Shown here: piece by piece, positions 39,995 through 50,956 of the stretch
Numbering within the stretch: position 1 is the first letter of the stretch
How the letters are laid out: the number at the start of each line of letters is the position of its first letter
Assembly: GCA_949152475.1 (NCBI GenBank)
Contig: OX424561.1
Coordinates: 26,344,481 to 26,408,480, forward strand
Direction of reading: 5' to 3'
From: Terebella lapidaria
Taxonomy: Eukaryota > Annelida > Polychaeta > Terebellida > Terebellidae
DNA length: 64,000 nucleotides
The notes under the pieces: generated by a model
Seen by the model: only the letters and a program-made list of their open reading frames with translations
What the model was told of the DNA's origin: nothing
Databases searched by the model: none
Program-made: the position numbers and the translations under genes

Positions 39995-41551
39995 ATGGAG
40001 GCCTCTCTTACTGACTATAAGCTGTGGGTCGGTTTGCCCTGCAAAGGAATGCCTTTCCTTCATGAAATTGATCTGCTACATATCTTTCGAGATCAATTCC
40101 GCCATCAGTTTGGGACTGAATTACTGATGAAATACATACTGTCCATCCAGCGCATCCAGACGACAGAACCAATGTACATCACCTACTGTAGTAATCAGGA
40201 CACTAAAAATCAACTCCTGACGCTTGTAACATTGAACATAGCTGGACGTGAATATGAACTCTTAGACATCGCCGCATGTACTGATCGTGGCTTTGGCGCC
40301 AAAAGTACGAGGGTCTCTATACACGGCATACCATTTAGTGTATCTGATGATGACGTAGCCAAGTGGGTTGATCAGTGGGCAACACGCACCTCCACGGTGT
40401 CGAAGGCCAAGGCCAAACCCAAGGACGATCCCCATCATTCCCTGTTAAACGGGAACAGGTTCTGTTACGTGTCGCACATTAGAGACCACGTTCCTCGCTA
40501 CAGTGTATTTCATACAAACGACCCGACTAACCCTGACAGACACCTTGACCTCACAATCACGGTATATTATGAAAACCAACCTATCAATTGCCGTTTGTGT
40601 CTGGGAAACCACGAAACACGCTTCTGTGACAATGCCAAAAGTTCCAACCCCAATATCACGATCTTCAGAGGAGAGCGTGACCCACTCTCCAACTTTTACC
40701 CAGTACTGATAGAGTGGGACGATCAACTTTTTCCATCATCAGAACATTGCTTTCAATATCAAAAAGCAATCACTCTGAACCGTCCTGATGTTGCACAGAA
40801 GGTGCTGGAATCCAGCCATCCCTTTGATGCCAAGAGACTGGGTGACAAGCTAAACGAGGATTCGTTGGATTCATCTCCCTGGTCCAATGTCCGCCGTGAA
40901 GTAATGAGATCAATTCGCGACATCAAGTTCAAAACATGTCCGGAGTTTCGTGAAAGACTCTGTGCATCAAAGGACACTGTGATTGTTGAGGCGACGCGAA
41001 ATACCTTCTGGGCTTCCGGTCTTCTTCCCCGAGATACTGCCAAACTTTCAGTAGAATCATGGCCTGGTGAAAATAACCTTGGTCTTCTTCTCATGCAGCT
41101 CAGACGCAAGCACAACACGCCTGTCCAAACCCAGAAAGACTCGTACCAAATCAACACTGCTGTATTGGCGAAGGCAGCTGATGAGATGCTCGCGCATGCA
41201 CTCGTGCACGACACAACGGTCTCATCCCCTGACCTACTTCATCGAGTGGATGCCGCACTGAGCGCTCCAGTTCCTGAGCATGATTCGGGGCCTTCACCTC
41301 ATCCTGCTCGGGGAGCTACACCTCGCAACTACAAGACAGCTGTCAACACTCCTGATCGCCGACCCCCAGTCACGCCAGCGGCCACGGAACATCATCGGTT
41401 TCGGACGTCATCCACTCCACTATTTCGGGATTCCAAAAGGAAGGAAATTTCTCCATTTTCTTCGGATGACAAACAAGATGAGAAGCGCAAATCAACTGTT
41501 AGAACACTCAAGGACTATTTTCCTACTGATAAGAACGGATCCTTCGGCTAG
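39995..41551 (+). CDS. LINE ORF1 protein with CCHC knuckle and NADAR (DUF1768) domain
   Basis: 518 codons, intact. Residues about 105-195 look RRM-like (TRVSIHGIPFSVSDDDVAKW, later NRFCYVSHI). Residues 199-211 form a CCHC knuckle (CRLCLGNHETRFC). Residues about 223-372 match the NADAR/YbiA fold: RDPLSNFYP, FPSSEHCFQYQKA, PWSNVRREVMRSIRDIKF, EATRNTFWASGL and GENNLGLLLMQLRRKH. The S-E-H, N-x-x-W and G-x-N-x-LG-x-LLM positions conserved in bacterial YbiA are all present. NADAR enzymes cleave N-glycosidic bonds of ADP-ribose-type or riboflavin-intermediate substrates. The C-terminal 140 residues are Ser/Pro/Lys-rich and disordered. Presumably an RNA-binding ORF1p; activity is inferred. Confidence 0.85.
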   Translation: MEASLTDYKLWVGLPCKGMPFLHEIDLLHIFRDQFRHQFGTELLMKYILSIQRIQTTEPMYITYCSNQDTKNQLLTLVTLNIAGREYELLDIAACTDRGFGAKSTRVSIHGIPFSVSDDDVAKWVDQWATRTSTVSKAKAKPKDDPHHSLLNGNRFCYVSHIRDHVPRYSVFHTNDPTNPDRHLDLTITVYYENQPINCRLCLGNHETRFCDNAKSSNPNITIFRGERDPLSNFYPVLIEWDDQLFPSSEHCFQYQKAITLNRPDVAQKVLESSHPFDAKRLGDKLNEDSLDSSPWSNVRREVMRSIRDIKFKTCPEFRERLCASKDTVIVEATRNTFWASGLLPRDTAKLSVESWPGENNLGLLLMQLRRKHNTPVQTQKDSYQINTAVLAKAADEMLAHALVHDTTVSSPDLLHRVDAALSAPVPEHDSGPSPHPARGATPRNYKTAVNTPDRRPPVTPAATEHHRFRTSSTPLFRDSKRKEISPFSSDDKQDEKRKSTVRTLKDYFPTDKNGSFG

Positions 41552-41808
41552 TCCTCGTGCATTATGTCTATATTGTCTTGTTCGGTGTCTGCCATGTCGA
41601 CAATACTTGAACTATATTTTGTCTGCTGAACTAACTTATTTCACTGCTCCTAATTACATTTTGTCAGATATGGTGGGGTATCACACCAATACACACAAGA
41701 TTTTGTTAATGTTATATATTTGTTCGTATATGACTACATCGAATCCTAACTTGTCGTTTTTACAACGACGATTTCGTGTTTTGAACGGTTTGGATTTATT
41801 AGTGATCA

Positions 41809-42365
41809 TGTACGGCTGTAAAACAGGTTCAAATATGACATGTATTAGTGATTGGACGCGTAATCGGAAGGATACATTCCATCATGAACCCATCATGCAT
41901 ATATGTGTTTATAATAATTTTCACAATATCCCGTTTATCCTTCTTATTTTGCACATATTAGTTCTTTTGTCTAATGACACGGAACAAAATCCTGGACCTC
42001 GCACTCGAAGTGTTTCCAATCTCAATGTCTGCCATGCTAATATTCAAAGTTTGAAGCGCAACGCTGAAAATTAGAACACATTTCACTCCAATTGGGCAAT
42101 GTATACGATATAATTACTTTATCTGAGACATGGTTGTCCTCTGATGTTCCGGATTCAAAATATTTTCTCGACGGATATCATCCGATATTCCGTAACGACA
42201 GACAGCACGATGCGATGGGTGGTGGTGTAGCTGCCTGGGTACCATGCCATCTGTTAGCCAAGAGACGTTATGATCTGGAAATCCCTGGAATTGAAGCGTT
42301 GTGGCTGGAAATACGCTCAAGCAATCATATTTTTCTTCTTTGCACAATCTATCGACCCCCTAACG
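41809..42365 (+). pseudogene. LINE ORF2, N-terminal part: 2A peptide and APE endonuclease start (frameshifted)
   Basis: The frame carries a hydrophobic run (FILLILHILVLL) and then DTEQNPGP at 41976-41999, a canonical DxExNPGP ribosome-skipping motif. The endonuclease begins immediately after (LNVCHANIQSLKRN). A frameshift near 42065 leads to a stop at 42072; the endonuclease resumes in another frame from about 42075 (DIITLSETWLSSD, GGGVAAWVP, LLCTIYRPPNA). It is cut at 42365 by the DNA-element insertion. The Met at 41809 is one of several possible starts. Confidence 0.75.
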
Positions 42366-42712
42366 CACTGGCGGATTCAGGGGGGGGTGCACCCGGCGCG
42401 CACCCCCCCTATTGGGCCGTGAAAAAAAGAGAAAAAGAAAAGAAAAAGGAGAGAGCAAGAAGAAAAGAAAAAAGAGAGAGTAAAAAGCTATAGAAAATGT
42501 GGGTATGCACCTATGTAACGAAATATGAGTGTAATTTTCCTCGTTTGATATTCTTGACCGGGGGAGGGGGGGGGGGGGGGCGGAGGGAGGGGGGTAGAGC
42601 CCCATAATATATTTTCAACAAAAAAATCTGTGACTCAGAAATTTGTTAAGGTGCATTACAGCGTTACATAGGCCTAACATTCGTTGGTCAATAATTATGC
42701 AGTTGAGTGTCA

Positions 42713-45487
42713 TTGTATCCCCCGAACAAAGTTCGGCGGATACTATGGATTTGGCTTCGTCGTCCGCGTCCGCGCCCGCGTCCGCGTCCGCGTCCGCAGA
42801 GATTTTCTTGTGAACGCGCTACAGGCCGCAATTCTCACCCGATCACCATTATTTTTTGCAGGCACATATATAATGGTAAGATCCCGACACCAATCGATTT
42901 TGGTTGCCGTGGCAACTGAATTGGTCGTTTGGGGACACATTTTGCATTGAAAACAGCCTGTTTGAGACACATGGCTTGTGAACGCGCTACAGGCCGCAAT
43001 TCTCACCCGATCACCATTATTTTTTGCAGGCACATATATTATGGTAAGATCCCGACACGAATCGATTTTGGTTGCCGTGGCAACTGAATTGGTCGTTTGG
43101 GGACACATTTTGCATTGAAAACAGCCTGTTTGAGACACATGGCTTGTGAACGCTCTACAGATGGCAATTTTTGACGAATCTCGATAATATTTGGAAGTTT
43201 TGTTGGGAAGGGCTGTCACACGAAACCAATCGTTTTTTAGAATGATCATGTAAATATTAATATGTTAGCAGCCTAACTTATTACAGAATTTTGAAATATC
43301 CATTTTGACATGTACGATCATTCCAATAGCCTGTACAATGGAAGGTAATGACACTGGTTTCTTGTTCAGAATGGAGAACTGAAGTTTTCAGTGAAAATAG
43401 GACAATATTACTGAATAAGTTAACAGTAGTTTTACTAGTTAAGTCTATTATTGTCCACAATAAAAATAGTTAAGACGAGAAACGTTTATTATTAAGCTCA
43501 ACAAGGTAAAGGTTTTGTCCAGTACAAATTTCATGGGTGTAACTGAATAAGTTAACATTATTTTTAATAGTTAAGTCTATTATTGACCACAATAAAAATA
43601 GTTAAGACAAGAAATATTTATTATTAACCTCAACAAGGTAAATGTTTTGTCCAGTACAAATTTCATTGGTGTAACCGAATGAGTTAACATTATTTTTACT
43701 AGTTAGGTCTATTATTGACCACAATAAAAATAGTTAAGTCTATTATTGACCACAATAAAAATAGTTAAGATGAGAAATATTTATTATTAAGCTCAACAAG
43801 GTGAAAGTATGTCCAGTACAGATTTCATGGGTGTACTGAATAAGTTAACATTATTTTTACTAGTTTAGTCTATTATTGACCACAATAAAAATAGTTAAGA
43901 CAAGAAATATTTATTATTGGGCTCAACAAGGTAAAGATTCTGTCCAGTAGACATTTTATGTCTGTAACCAAATAAGTTAACATTTTTTTTGCTAGTTAAG
44001 TCTATTATTGACCTCAATAAAAATAGTTAAGATGAGAAACAATTATTATTGAGTTCAACAAGGTTAAGATTTTGTCCGGTAGAAATTTCTGGGTGTAACC
44101 GAATAAGTTAACTCTTTTTTTACATGTTAAGTCTATTATTGACCACAATGAAAATAGTTAAGAGAAGAAATATTTATTATTGGGCTTATCAAGGTGAAGG
44201 CTTTGTCCAGTAGAGATTTTATGGCTGTGATCAAATAAGTTAACATTATTTTTTTGCTAGTTAATCTATTATTGATCACAATAGCTTTTTATGAAAACAT
44301 TGATCAACTTTTACTTTGAATTTCAACTTGAGACCATGTTTGGCACAAATTATGAGTTAAAATATAACTTATGGTGAAAAATTCGATCTGGCTCCAATTT
44401 CGTCATCTTGAAATGCAGTTTTGGTCAACGTTTACTTTGAATTTCAACTTGAAAGCATGTTTGGCACATATTATAAGTCGAAATATAACTTATGGTGAAA
44501 ACGATCTGCATCCATTTTCGTCATCTTGAAATGCAGTTTTGGTCAATTTTTAGTTTGAATTTCAACTTGAAACCAAGTTTGGCACATATTATGAGTTAAA
44601 ATATAACTTATAATGAAAAGTTCGATCTGGCTCCAATTTCTTCATCTTGAAATGCAGTTTTGGTAAACTTTTAGCTTGAATTTCAACTTGAAACCAAGTT
44701 TGGCACATATTATGAGTTAAAATATAACTTATGACGAAAAGTTCTATCTGGCTCCAATTTCGTCATCTTGAAATGCAGTTTTGGTCAACTTTTACATTGA
44801 ATTTCAACTTAATACCAAGTTTGGCACATATTATGAGTTGAAATATAACTCATGGCGAAAAGTTTGATCTGGCTCCAATTTCGTCATCTTGAAATGCAGT
44901 TTTGGTCAACTTTTAGTTTGAATTCCAACTTGAAATCAAGTTGGGCAGGTATTATGAGTTAAAATATAACTCATGACGAAAAGTTTGATCTGGCTCCAAT
45001 TTTGTCATCTTGAAATGCAGTTTTGAATAACTTTTACTTTGAATTTCAACTTGAAACCATGTTTGGCACATACATGTATTATGAGTCGAAATATAACTCA
45101 TGGTGAGAAGTTCAATCTGGCTCCAATTTCGTCATCTTGAAATGCATTTTTGGTCAAATTTTACTTTGAATTTCAACTTGGAACCAAGTTTGTAAAATAT
45201 TCAGAGTTGAAATATAAATAGGTGAAAAGATTGATCTATCTGTATTTTCCTTATTTTATCAAACATGTCGAATGGAAATTCATATAAAGAGATTTCAGTG
45301 GTGATTTTGAATTCGACCTTCAAACCTCGGAAAATCAGTTGTGACTTGAGATTTAACATTTCTCTGGTAATCTTTTTTAGCCCTTGCTCTAGTTTTTCAC
45401 ACTTGACAGTGATATATTTGGGGCAACAGAGATGATAGGGCTACGGGGGATACACCCAAGCGGTCGTAGGCGACCGGAAGCGTCTAG
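42713..45487 (+). mobile_element. F1 Helentron/HINE-like element, copy 2
   Basis: Same palindromic 5' end, 168-bp duplication, arrays A (43410-44280) and B (44300-45230), and 3' hairpin CGGTCG-TAGG-CGACCG plus GTCTAG as copy 1, with fewer array units. A (GTCCGC)n-type expansion follows the 5' end. The flanks GTGTCA / TTAATCATGAG occur joined, without the element, at 46050-46067. Confidence 0.8.
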
Positions 45488-45693
45488 TTAATCATGAGTT
45501 CTTCAAGTTATAATATAATGCTTTATTTGCATATTCAGGCCTCGGGCCCATGTACAATTAAACATTTTCATACAGGTCATACAACAACAAAAACGAAACA
45601 TAAAACTACAGCAAATCTTCATGCTTTTTAAAGGAATGATATACAAATGCTGCAATATCCTTGATGGTTTCCACTCTTGTGCTTGACATTAGG

Positions 45694-45963
45694 TTAGCAA
45701 AAACAATAGTATTCGAATAAGTATAATATTGGTTTTTCCCGCTCCGCTTGATACAGTGGACACCTAAACATGAAATGCAATTCATCCTCAATTTCAGTTT
45801 CCCCCCGGTTTTTACAAAACATACAGAAACGTTCTTCTTTCGGGTGTGTTGGTCTTAATCGTTCAACTGTTAATTTATGACACGAACAACGAAATTTATA
45901 TGACATATGATATGTAAAGTAACAATGAGTAGTTTTGGGATAAATAAATTTAAATACCAGCAA
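45694..45963 (-). pseudogene. Non-LTR retrotransposon ORF2 C-terminal fragment
   Basis: The - strand encodes LRPTHPKEERFCMFCKN, DELHFMFRCPLYQAER, the C-x2-C..H..C end motif of many LINE ORF2 proteins. No RT core is attached. It lies within the inverted-repeat DNA element. Adjacent sequence (45890-45995) is repeated at 46075-46185. Confidence 0.6.
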
Positions 45964-46332
45964 TATTTACATGCATGTGTGGAATGAAAAATACTCAATA
46001 CAGCGTTACATAGGCCTAACATTCGTTGGTCAAAAATTATGCAATTGAGTGTCATTAATCATGAGTTCTTCAAGTTATATGACATATGATATGTAAAGTG
46101 ACAATGAGTAGTTTTGGGATAAATAAATTTAAATACCAGCAATATTTACGTGCATGTGTGGAATGAAAAATACTCAATCAGAGCCAGAGAGAGCTCAGAA
46201 TCAACCACAGAACATAAACAAAGCTCTGGCTTCTGGAGCCCTTGGGCGGGCCCCAGACCCCACGCCGAGTGTGAGCTACCACCTATCCACCTCACTTCGT
46301 TCGGTCGCTTGACTCCTCTAACCATCTTGCCA

Positions 46333-46336
46333 CCCC

Positions 46337-46367
<31 letters not shown>

Positions 46368-46376
46368 ACACACACA
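46333..46376. repeat. Poly(C) and (AC)n microsatellite
   Basis: About 21 C followed by about 12 AC units. Flanked by sequence typical of the 3' part of the inverted-repeat DNA element. Confidence 0.9.
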
Positions 46377-46903
46377 CCCTCCAATAATAAATCTAGTTCG
46401 ATACACTTGACTTCATACTGAAACTGTCATTGAATACACACAGGGGATATTTTTATTTGTTTGTTTCAGACAGAGTTCTGTATAACTCTGGATATAACTC
46501 TTGATGTGGGCATAACTTTGAAGATAATTATATCTCATCTTTATTATTAAACGACTGACCATCACCATGTCTGGTGCATAAGAACCTTAGAACAGCTTAG
46601 AATGGTAGGACTATTAGACCTTCCTTATTTTGAAAATCTATCCTTCATTTACCATTTACAACAGAACTAAGCAGACTTCTAAAGTAAAATTCTACTTATG
46701 GCTTTCACAAGGTACAGTTGTAAAATACACCTTAGAAACCATCTCAGAGACACTCAATTCCAAAAAAATCTCGGGGGCGCCCCACGAACCCCCAGACCAC
46801 ATAAGGCTTAGCTGGCTACGCTCGCTCACACTAATTCAAGATTATGTACATTTCAGAAGAGCACCCCCCCTATTAAAAAATCCTGGATCCGCCCCTGCTA
46901 ACG

Positions 46904-48470
46904 TACATGATATATTCTGGGACGGTCTACAATATATGTTGGATAATGCCAAACAGTCTAATGATATTAATATAATGTTTCTTGGTGATTTTAATGCCGA
47001 TAATTCGACCCGCGATGGAACACGATTCAATATGTTCATCGAAGGTAATAACTTGGTATCGCATATTGAAGAGCCCACACGGATAACACCCACAACTAGT
47101 ACCTGTCTAGATAAAATAGTCAGCAATATGTCGTCTTATGTGTGTGACATATGCGTGTTGTCTCCCCTTTTAAACAATGATCATTGCTCCATAGGCGTGT
47201 CATTGAACTTCAATGTTAAAAGAAACCCGTGTTACACCAGAATAATGTGGGATTATAATAGAGCAGATGTCGTCGGACTTCGCTCGGATTTAATATCCAC
47301 TGACTGGGCGACAGTGTTTCGCGGATGTAGCGATATCGATATCGCTGCAGAGCGTTGGACATATATAGTCACATCATCAGCTAAAAAATTCATACCAAAC
47401 AAACTTGTCACCGTAAGGCGGGATGACAAACCATGGAATAGCAGTGCTTTGCGACGTTTAAGACGGTTAGTTAATAGAACACATAAACGAGCAAAAAATG
47501 TCGGCAGTACTGACGCATGGGCGCATTATCGCACAACGCGCAATAGTTACATCAATAAGTGCAGAGAGGCACGTAGAAAATTTGATGACGACCAAATAGC
47601 TAAATTATCAAATTGTACATTTACAACAAAGAAATGTTGGCGAATATTTAATTCGGTTGTTGGTATGAATGCCAAAAGTAGCTACTAGTATACAGCATTG
47701 TGCTACAATGACAAGGCCATCATTGATGATCGTGACAAGGCCACTTTATTTAATAACATATTTCTTGAAAAATCATCTTTAGACGATACAGGATTTGAAC
47801 CGCCTGTGATCGAGCCTTGTTCTCCAGACCGCTCTCCCACGCTACATACTGTTAATATAACTCCTAGAGATATAAGTGATCAGTTACTAAATCTGAACAC
47901 ATCGAAAGCATACGGACCTGATCATATTGGTCCTCGGCTCTTAAAAATGCTAGAGCCGGTTATAGTAGACTCACTTCTTTGTCTATTCAGTGCGAGCTTG
48001 GAGCAGGCAAAAATGCCGTTAATATGGAAGAAGGCGAATGTAATTCCCATTCACAAAAAGGGAGACCGATCTGATCCTTCGAACTACAGACCTGTCTCTC
48101 TTTTAAATACGACATCCAACATTTTCGAATGCATAATTTTTAAATATATATACAATCACCTGAGAGACAGCTCAGCTATATCGAGTCAACAAGCTGGGTT
48201 TGTCCCGGGCTCGTCAACGACTTGCCAACTTTTAGAAATATTTCATAAATTTTGCCAGGCAGTTGATAATGAGAGATAAGAGTTGTTTTTCTTGACATTA
48301 GTCGTGCCTTTGATTGAGTGTGGCATAAAGGCCTAATTTATAAACTAGAGAGGAACGGCATCAAAGGCAATCTCCTTCGTTGGATTGAAAACTATTTACA
48401 GGATCGCCAACAAAGAGTTTGTCTAAACGGTCAGTATTCTGATTGGGGCACCATTAATGCTGGATTCTCG
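46904..48470 (+). pseudogene. LINE ORF2, endonuclease C-terminal half and RT N-terminal half
   Basis: Resumes after the DNA insertion: INIMFLGDFNAD (catalytic GDFN block) and LNNDHCSIGVSLNF (the DH block) complete the APE endonuclease. An in-frame TAG at 47686 follows. RT blocks SKAYGPDHIGPRLLKML, WKKANVIPIHKKGDRSDPSNYRPVSLLNTTSNIFE and SSQQAGFVPGSST are clear. A frameshift at about 48277 and a TGA near 48316 follow, after LDISRAFD. Sequence then runs VWHKGLIYKLERNGIKG..INAG to about 48463, where the FADD-bearing segment should come but is deleted. Confidence 0.85.
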
Positions 48471-49110
48471 AATATGGAGATATTTTATGGGCCGGTGCTC
48501 CTGTATGCGAACTCGACAAATTAGATCGAGTTCACATTAGAGCAATGCGTATCATAACGGGCGCGACAGAAAGGTCTTCTATTCACAATTTGTATACCGA
48601 TATTGGGTGGCACCCGTTGTCAATCAGACGTAAAATTCATAGACTGAGATGGTTTTTCAAAATATCAAATGGTCTTGCACCTCAATATTTGGCAGATATT
48701 GTACCGCCAACAGGTGCTGATATTCACAATTATTCCTTGCGTCATCACAACAATATCATCCCCCCACGTGCCCATGGGCAGTTATTTAGTAATTCTTATT
48801 TCCCAGCTACTGTCAGAGAATGGAACGAGTTGCCTTTACATATACGCAACTCTCCATCGCTGTCCACATTCAATCATAATTTGAAGTTACACTTCGCACC
48901 ACCACCAAAAATACCTTGGTATGGTTTGGGAGATCGCGTCAGTGATATTCACCACACGTGAATGAGACTCGGTTGTAGTCTCTTGAAATCCCACTTACAT
49001 TATAACTTACATGTCGAGAACAGTCCAAAATGTGCTTGTGGTTTCCCAAACGAAGATCCAACACATCTTTTGTTAGATTGTCCAATACACGAACTTGTTC
49101 TCGGATTTGG
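48471..49110 (+). pseudogene. LINE ORF2, C-terminal part after deletion of the RT active site
   Basis: Starts at a deletion joint and reads DILWAGAPVCELDKLDRVHI, RAMRIITGAT, IGWHPLSIRRKIHRLRWFF, then WNELPLHIRNSPSLSTFNHN, then the zinc-like end SPKCACGFPNEDPTHLLLDCP with small frame changes. The YADD/FADD catalytic block is absent, so this copy cannot retrotranspose itself. Confidence 0.8.
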
Positions 49111-49244
49111 CTGACTTTCATATAAATGTGAATGTATTACTATTTGGCAATAGCGATTTATCACTTGCAGATAACAAATCAATTGTTTTGGCGGTACAAA
49201 GGTTCATTAAAGCTACAAAGCGATTTGTTCCTGTACGGTAATCA

Positions 49245-50301
49245 CTGCGTCATTCAGCTATATCCATCATATATTTATAAATACAAGCATCACAACAGCA
49301 GAACTTGAGGTTACGTGTGCGGCCACAGGGACAAAGGAGAGTAGAACCAGTACTCGAGGCTGAGTGAACACAAAAAAAATCAAGGATAAGTAGACACGAA
49401 ACACATTTCTTGGTTAAACAACCAAACAAAATATTGTGGGTCTTGTTTCCATGTGATATAAAAATTCTAATTGTGAACCTGAACGTTATGACAACCTGTC
49501 GAGTATTTTGATGTCCATGGGTAAATTGATTCTCACCTGCTCTTTTGTTGAGTTGCCCATTATTCTTGCCCAAATGTGTTTTGGTTGAACTTTCCACAAA
49601 GGACTATGGTGTGTGTTTTCACTTACACAATATTTGCAAATCAACTTAAAGCCTATTGATTAGTTTGATAACAATATGAAACAATGAACTCGAATCGTAT
49701 TGTAACTCGAACTCGTATTGTAATAACTCTCTACTTCCCTCTCACAGAGAACAATTCTCGTAGATGGTCTTACACTACCATAATACCTCCAATACTGGTG
49801 CAGAGCTTGTCCATGCGAAAATTGATTATTACTCGCATTTGTTTGTCGATTCGTCCATTATTCTTGCCAAAATGCGTTTTAGTTGCACTTTCCACAAATG
49901 ACAAAGGTGTATGTTTTCTTTGTTCAATATTTGCTACTTAACTTTGTTGTAATCTGAGATTGTGACATGAAATATGGATAATGTCATCGCTGACTTAATT
50001 CGGTAGCAATAAGTCCACGCATGGACAAGTTCCTCACCAGTAGTACCATGGGGTCAAAATTACACTAACAGATATAGTACGGCTAGCGCCGCACAATAAT
50101 CCCTATTATTGGAACTGGTAAATTTTGATCTTTACTTGTCTAACCATAATTTTTAAGTTAGCCACTTATTATGTATTATACATACTAGTATGTTGACATT
50201 GGAAACATGGCGACTGCGAATTAAGTCTCCGACGGTATAATTTTTAAATGAGTAATATGTATGTATGTATGTTTGTGTGTGGGTGTATAGGTGTAGGTTG
50301 G
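49245..50301 (+). other. Probable LINE 3' UTR with two related segments
   Basis: No ORF of note. ATTATTCTTGCCCAAATG (49558 onward) and ATTATTCTTGCCAAAATG (49858 onward) begin two diverged segments of about 75 nt, 300 nt apart. A (GTAT)n/(GTGT)n stretch lies at 50260-50290. Assigned to the LINE only by continuity. Confidence 0.4.
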
Positions 50302-50440
50302 TGTGTTAAAGACCAGTGGTGTCTGTGTGTGACTTTCCCGTATTTTTTTATACCTGTGTATTTTAAAAACGTACGTTAATGCAAAACAAAAAATTACAAT
50401 ATAAATAATAGGATTGTACGGTCAAAAAATTGGGTACTGT
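50302..50440 (+). repeat. Flank repeat, left copy (139 bp)
   Basis: TGTGTTAAAGACCAGTGG to GGGTACTGT, immediately outside the left LTR. Same orientation as 55168-55307. Confidence 0.9.
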
Positions 50441-50633
50441 GTTTCAAGATGTTGCTTTTGTAATCAAATAATAGTCAAATGAGGCAGACTTGAACATTTG
50501 GTAACACAATTTATAAAGCGGCAGTTACCAGAACAGAAAAACAGATAGAGGTGAGTCAAATACAACGCGAAATAAATTGACCGCTCATGAACGTACAAAT
50601 CTAGAGACCACGTATTTCGTCAATATCTAAACA
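50440..50633 (-). repeat. Gypsy-2 3' LTR (left, complete)
   Basis: 194 bp with TG..CA ends, bordered internally by the polypurine tract. No clear TATA box seen. Confidence 0.85.
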
Positions 50634-50956
50634 TCCTCCCTTTTTTCAAAATGAAATATAGCTATGCTTTTATATGAACAACTGGAAAAAACTGATATCA
50701 AAATATTGGTATTACTCAACCAGTGCATAAAATGCAAATTAACCATCAAGCAGCTGGACTCAACAATTTCGCATCACAATACACAGAATGTACGAGTATA
50801 TATGCAAAACTTTGAATGCTTATCAAATGAACATGCATATTCAACATATTGATCATAAAACAAACAATATATACAGAGTCTATGTCATGGTATAGTCCTT
50901 GAATCTGACAGGCATTTTCACTTCACGTCCTGATCTCTTGACCTTCATCGGTGACT

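Larger units (their letters stand above)
42366..46897. mobile_element. 4.5-kb DNA element with 16-bp TIRs inside the LINE endonuclease
   Basis: Left terminus CACTGGCGGATTCAGG and right terminus CCTGGATCCGCCCCTG are inverted repeats (13/16). A 6-bp target duplication, CTAACG, is at 42360-42365 and 46898-46903. Removing the insert with one CTAACG leaves the endonuclease frame unbroken (RPPN-VHDIFW). The ends resemble hAT (CAGGG), but hAT normally duplicates 8 bp. The cargo is a Helentron-like F1, a LINE fragment, partial tandem duplications and microsatellites. No transposase ORF seen. Confidence 0.75.
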
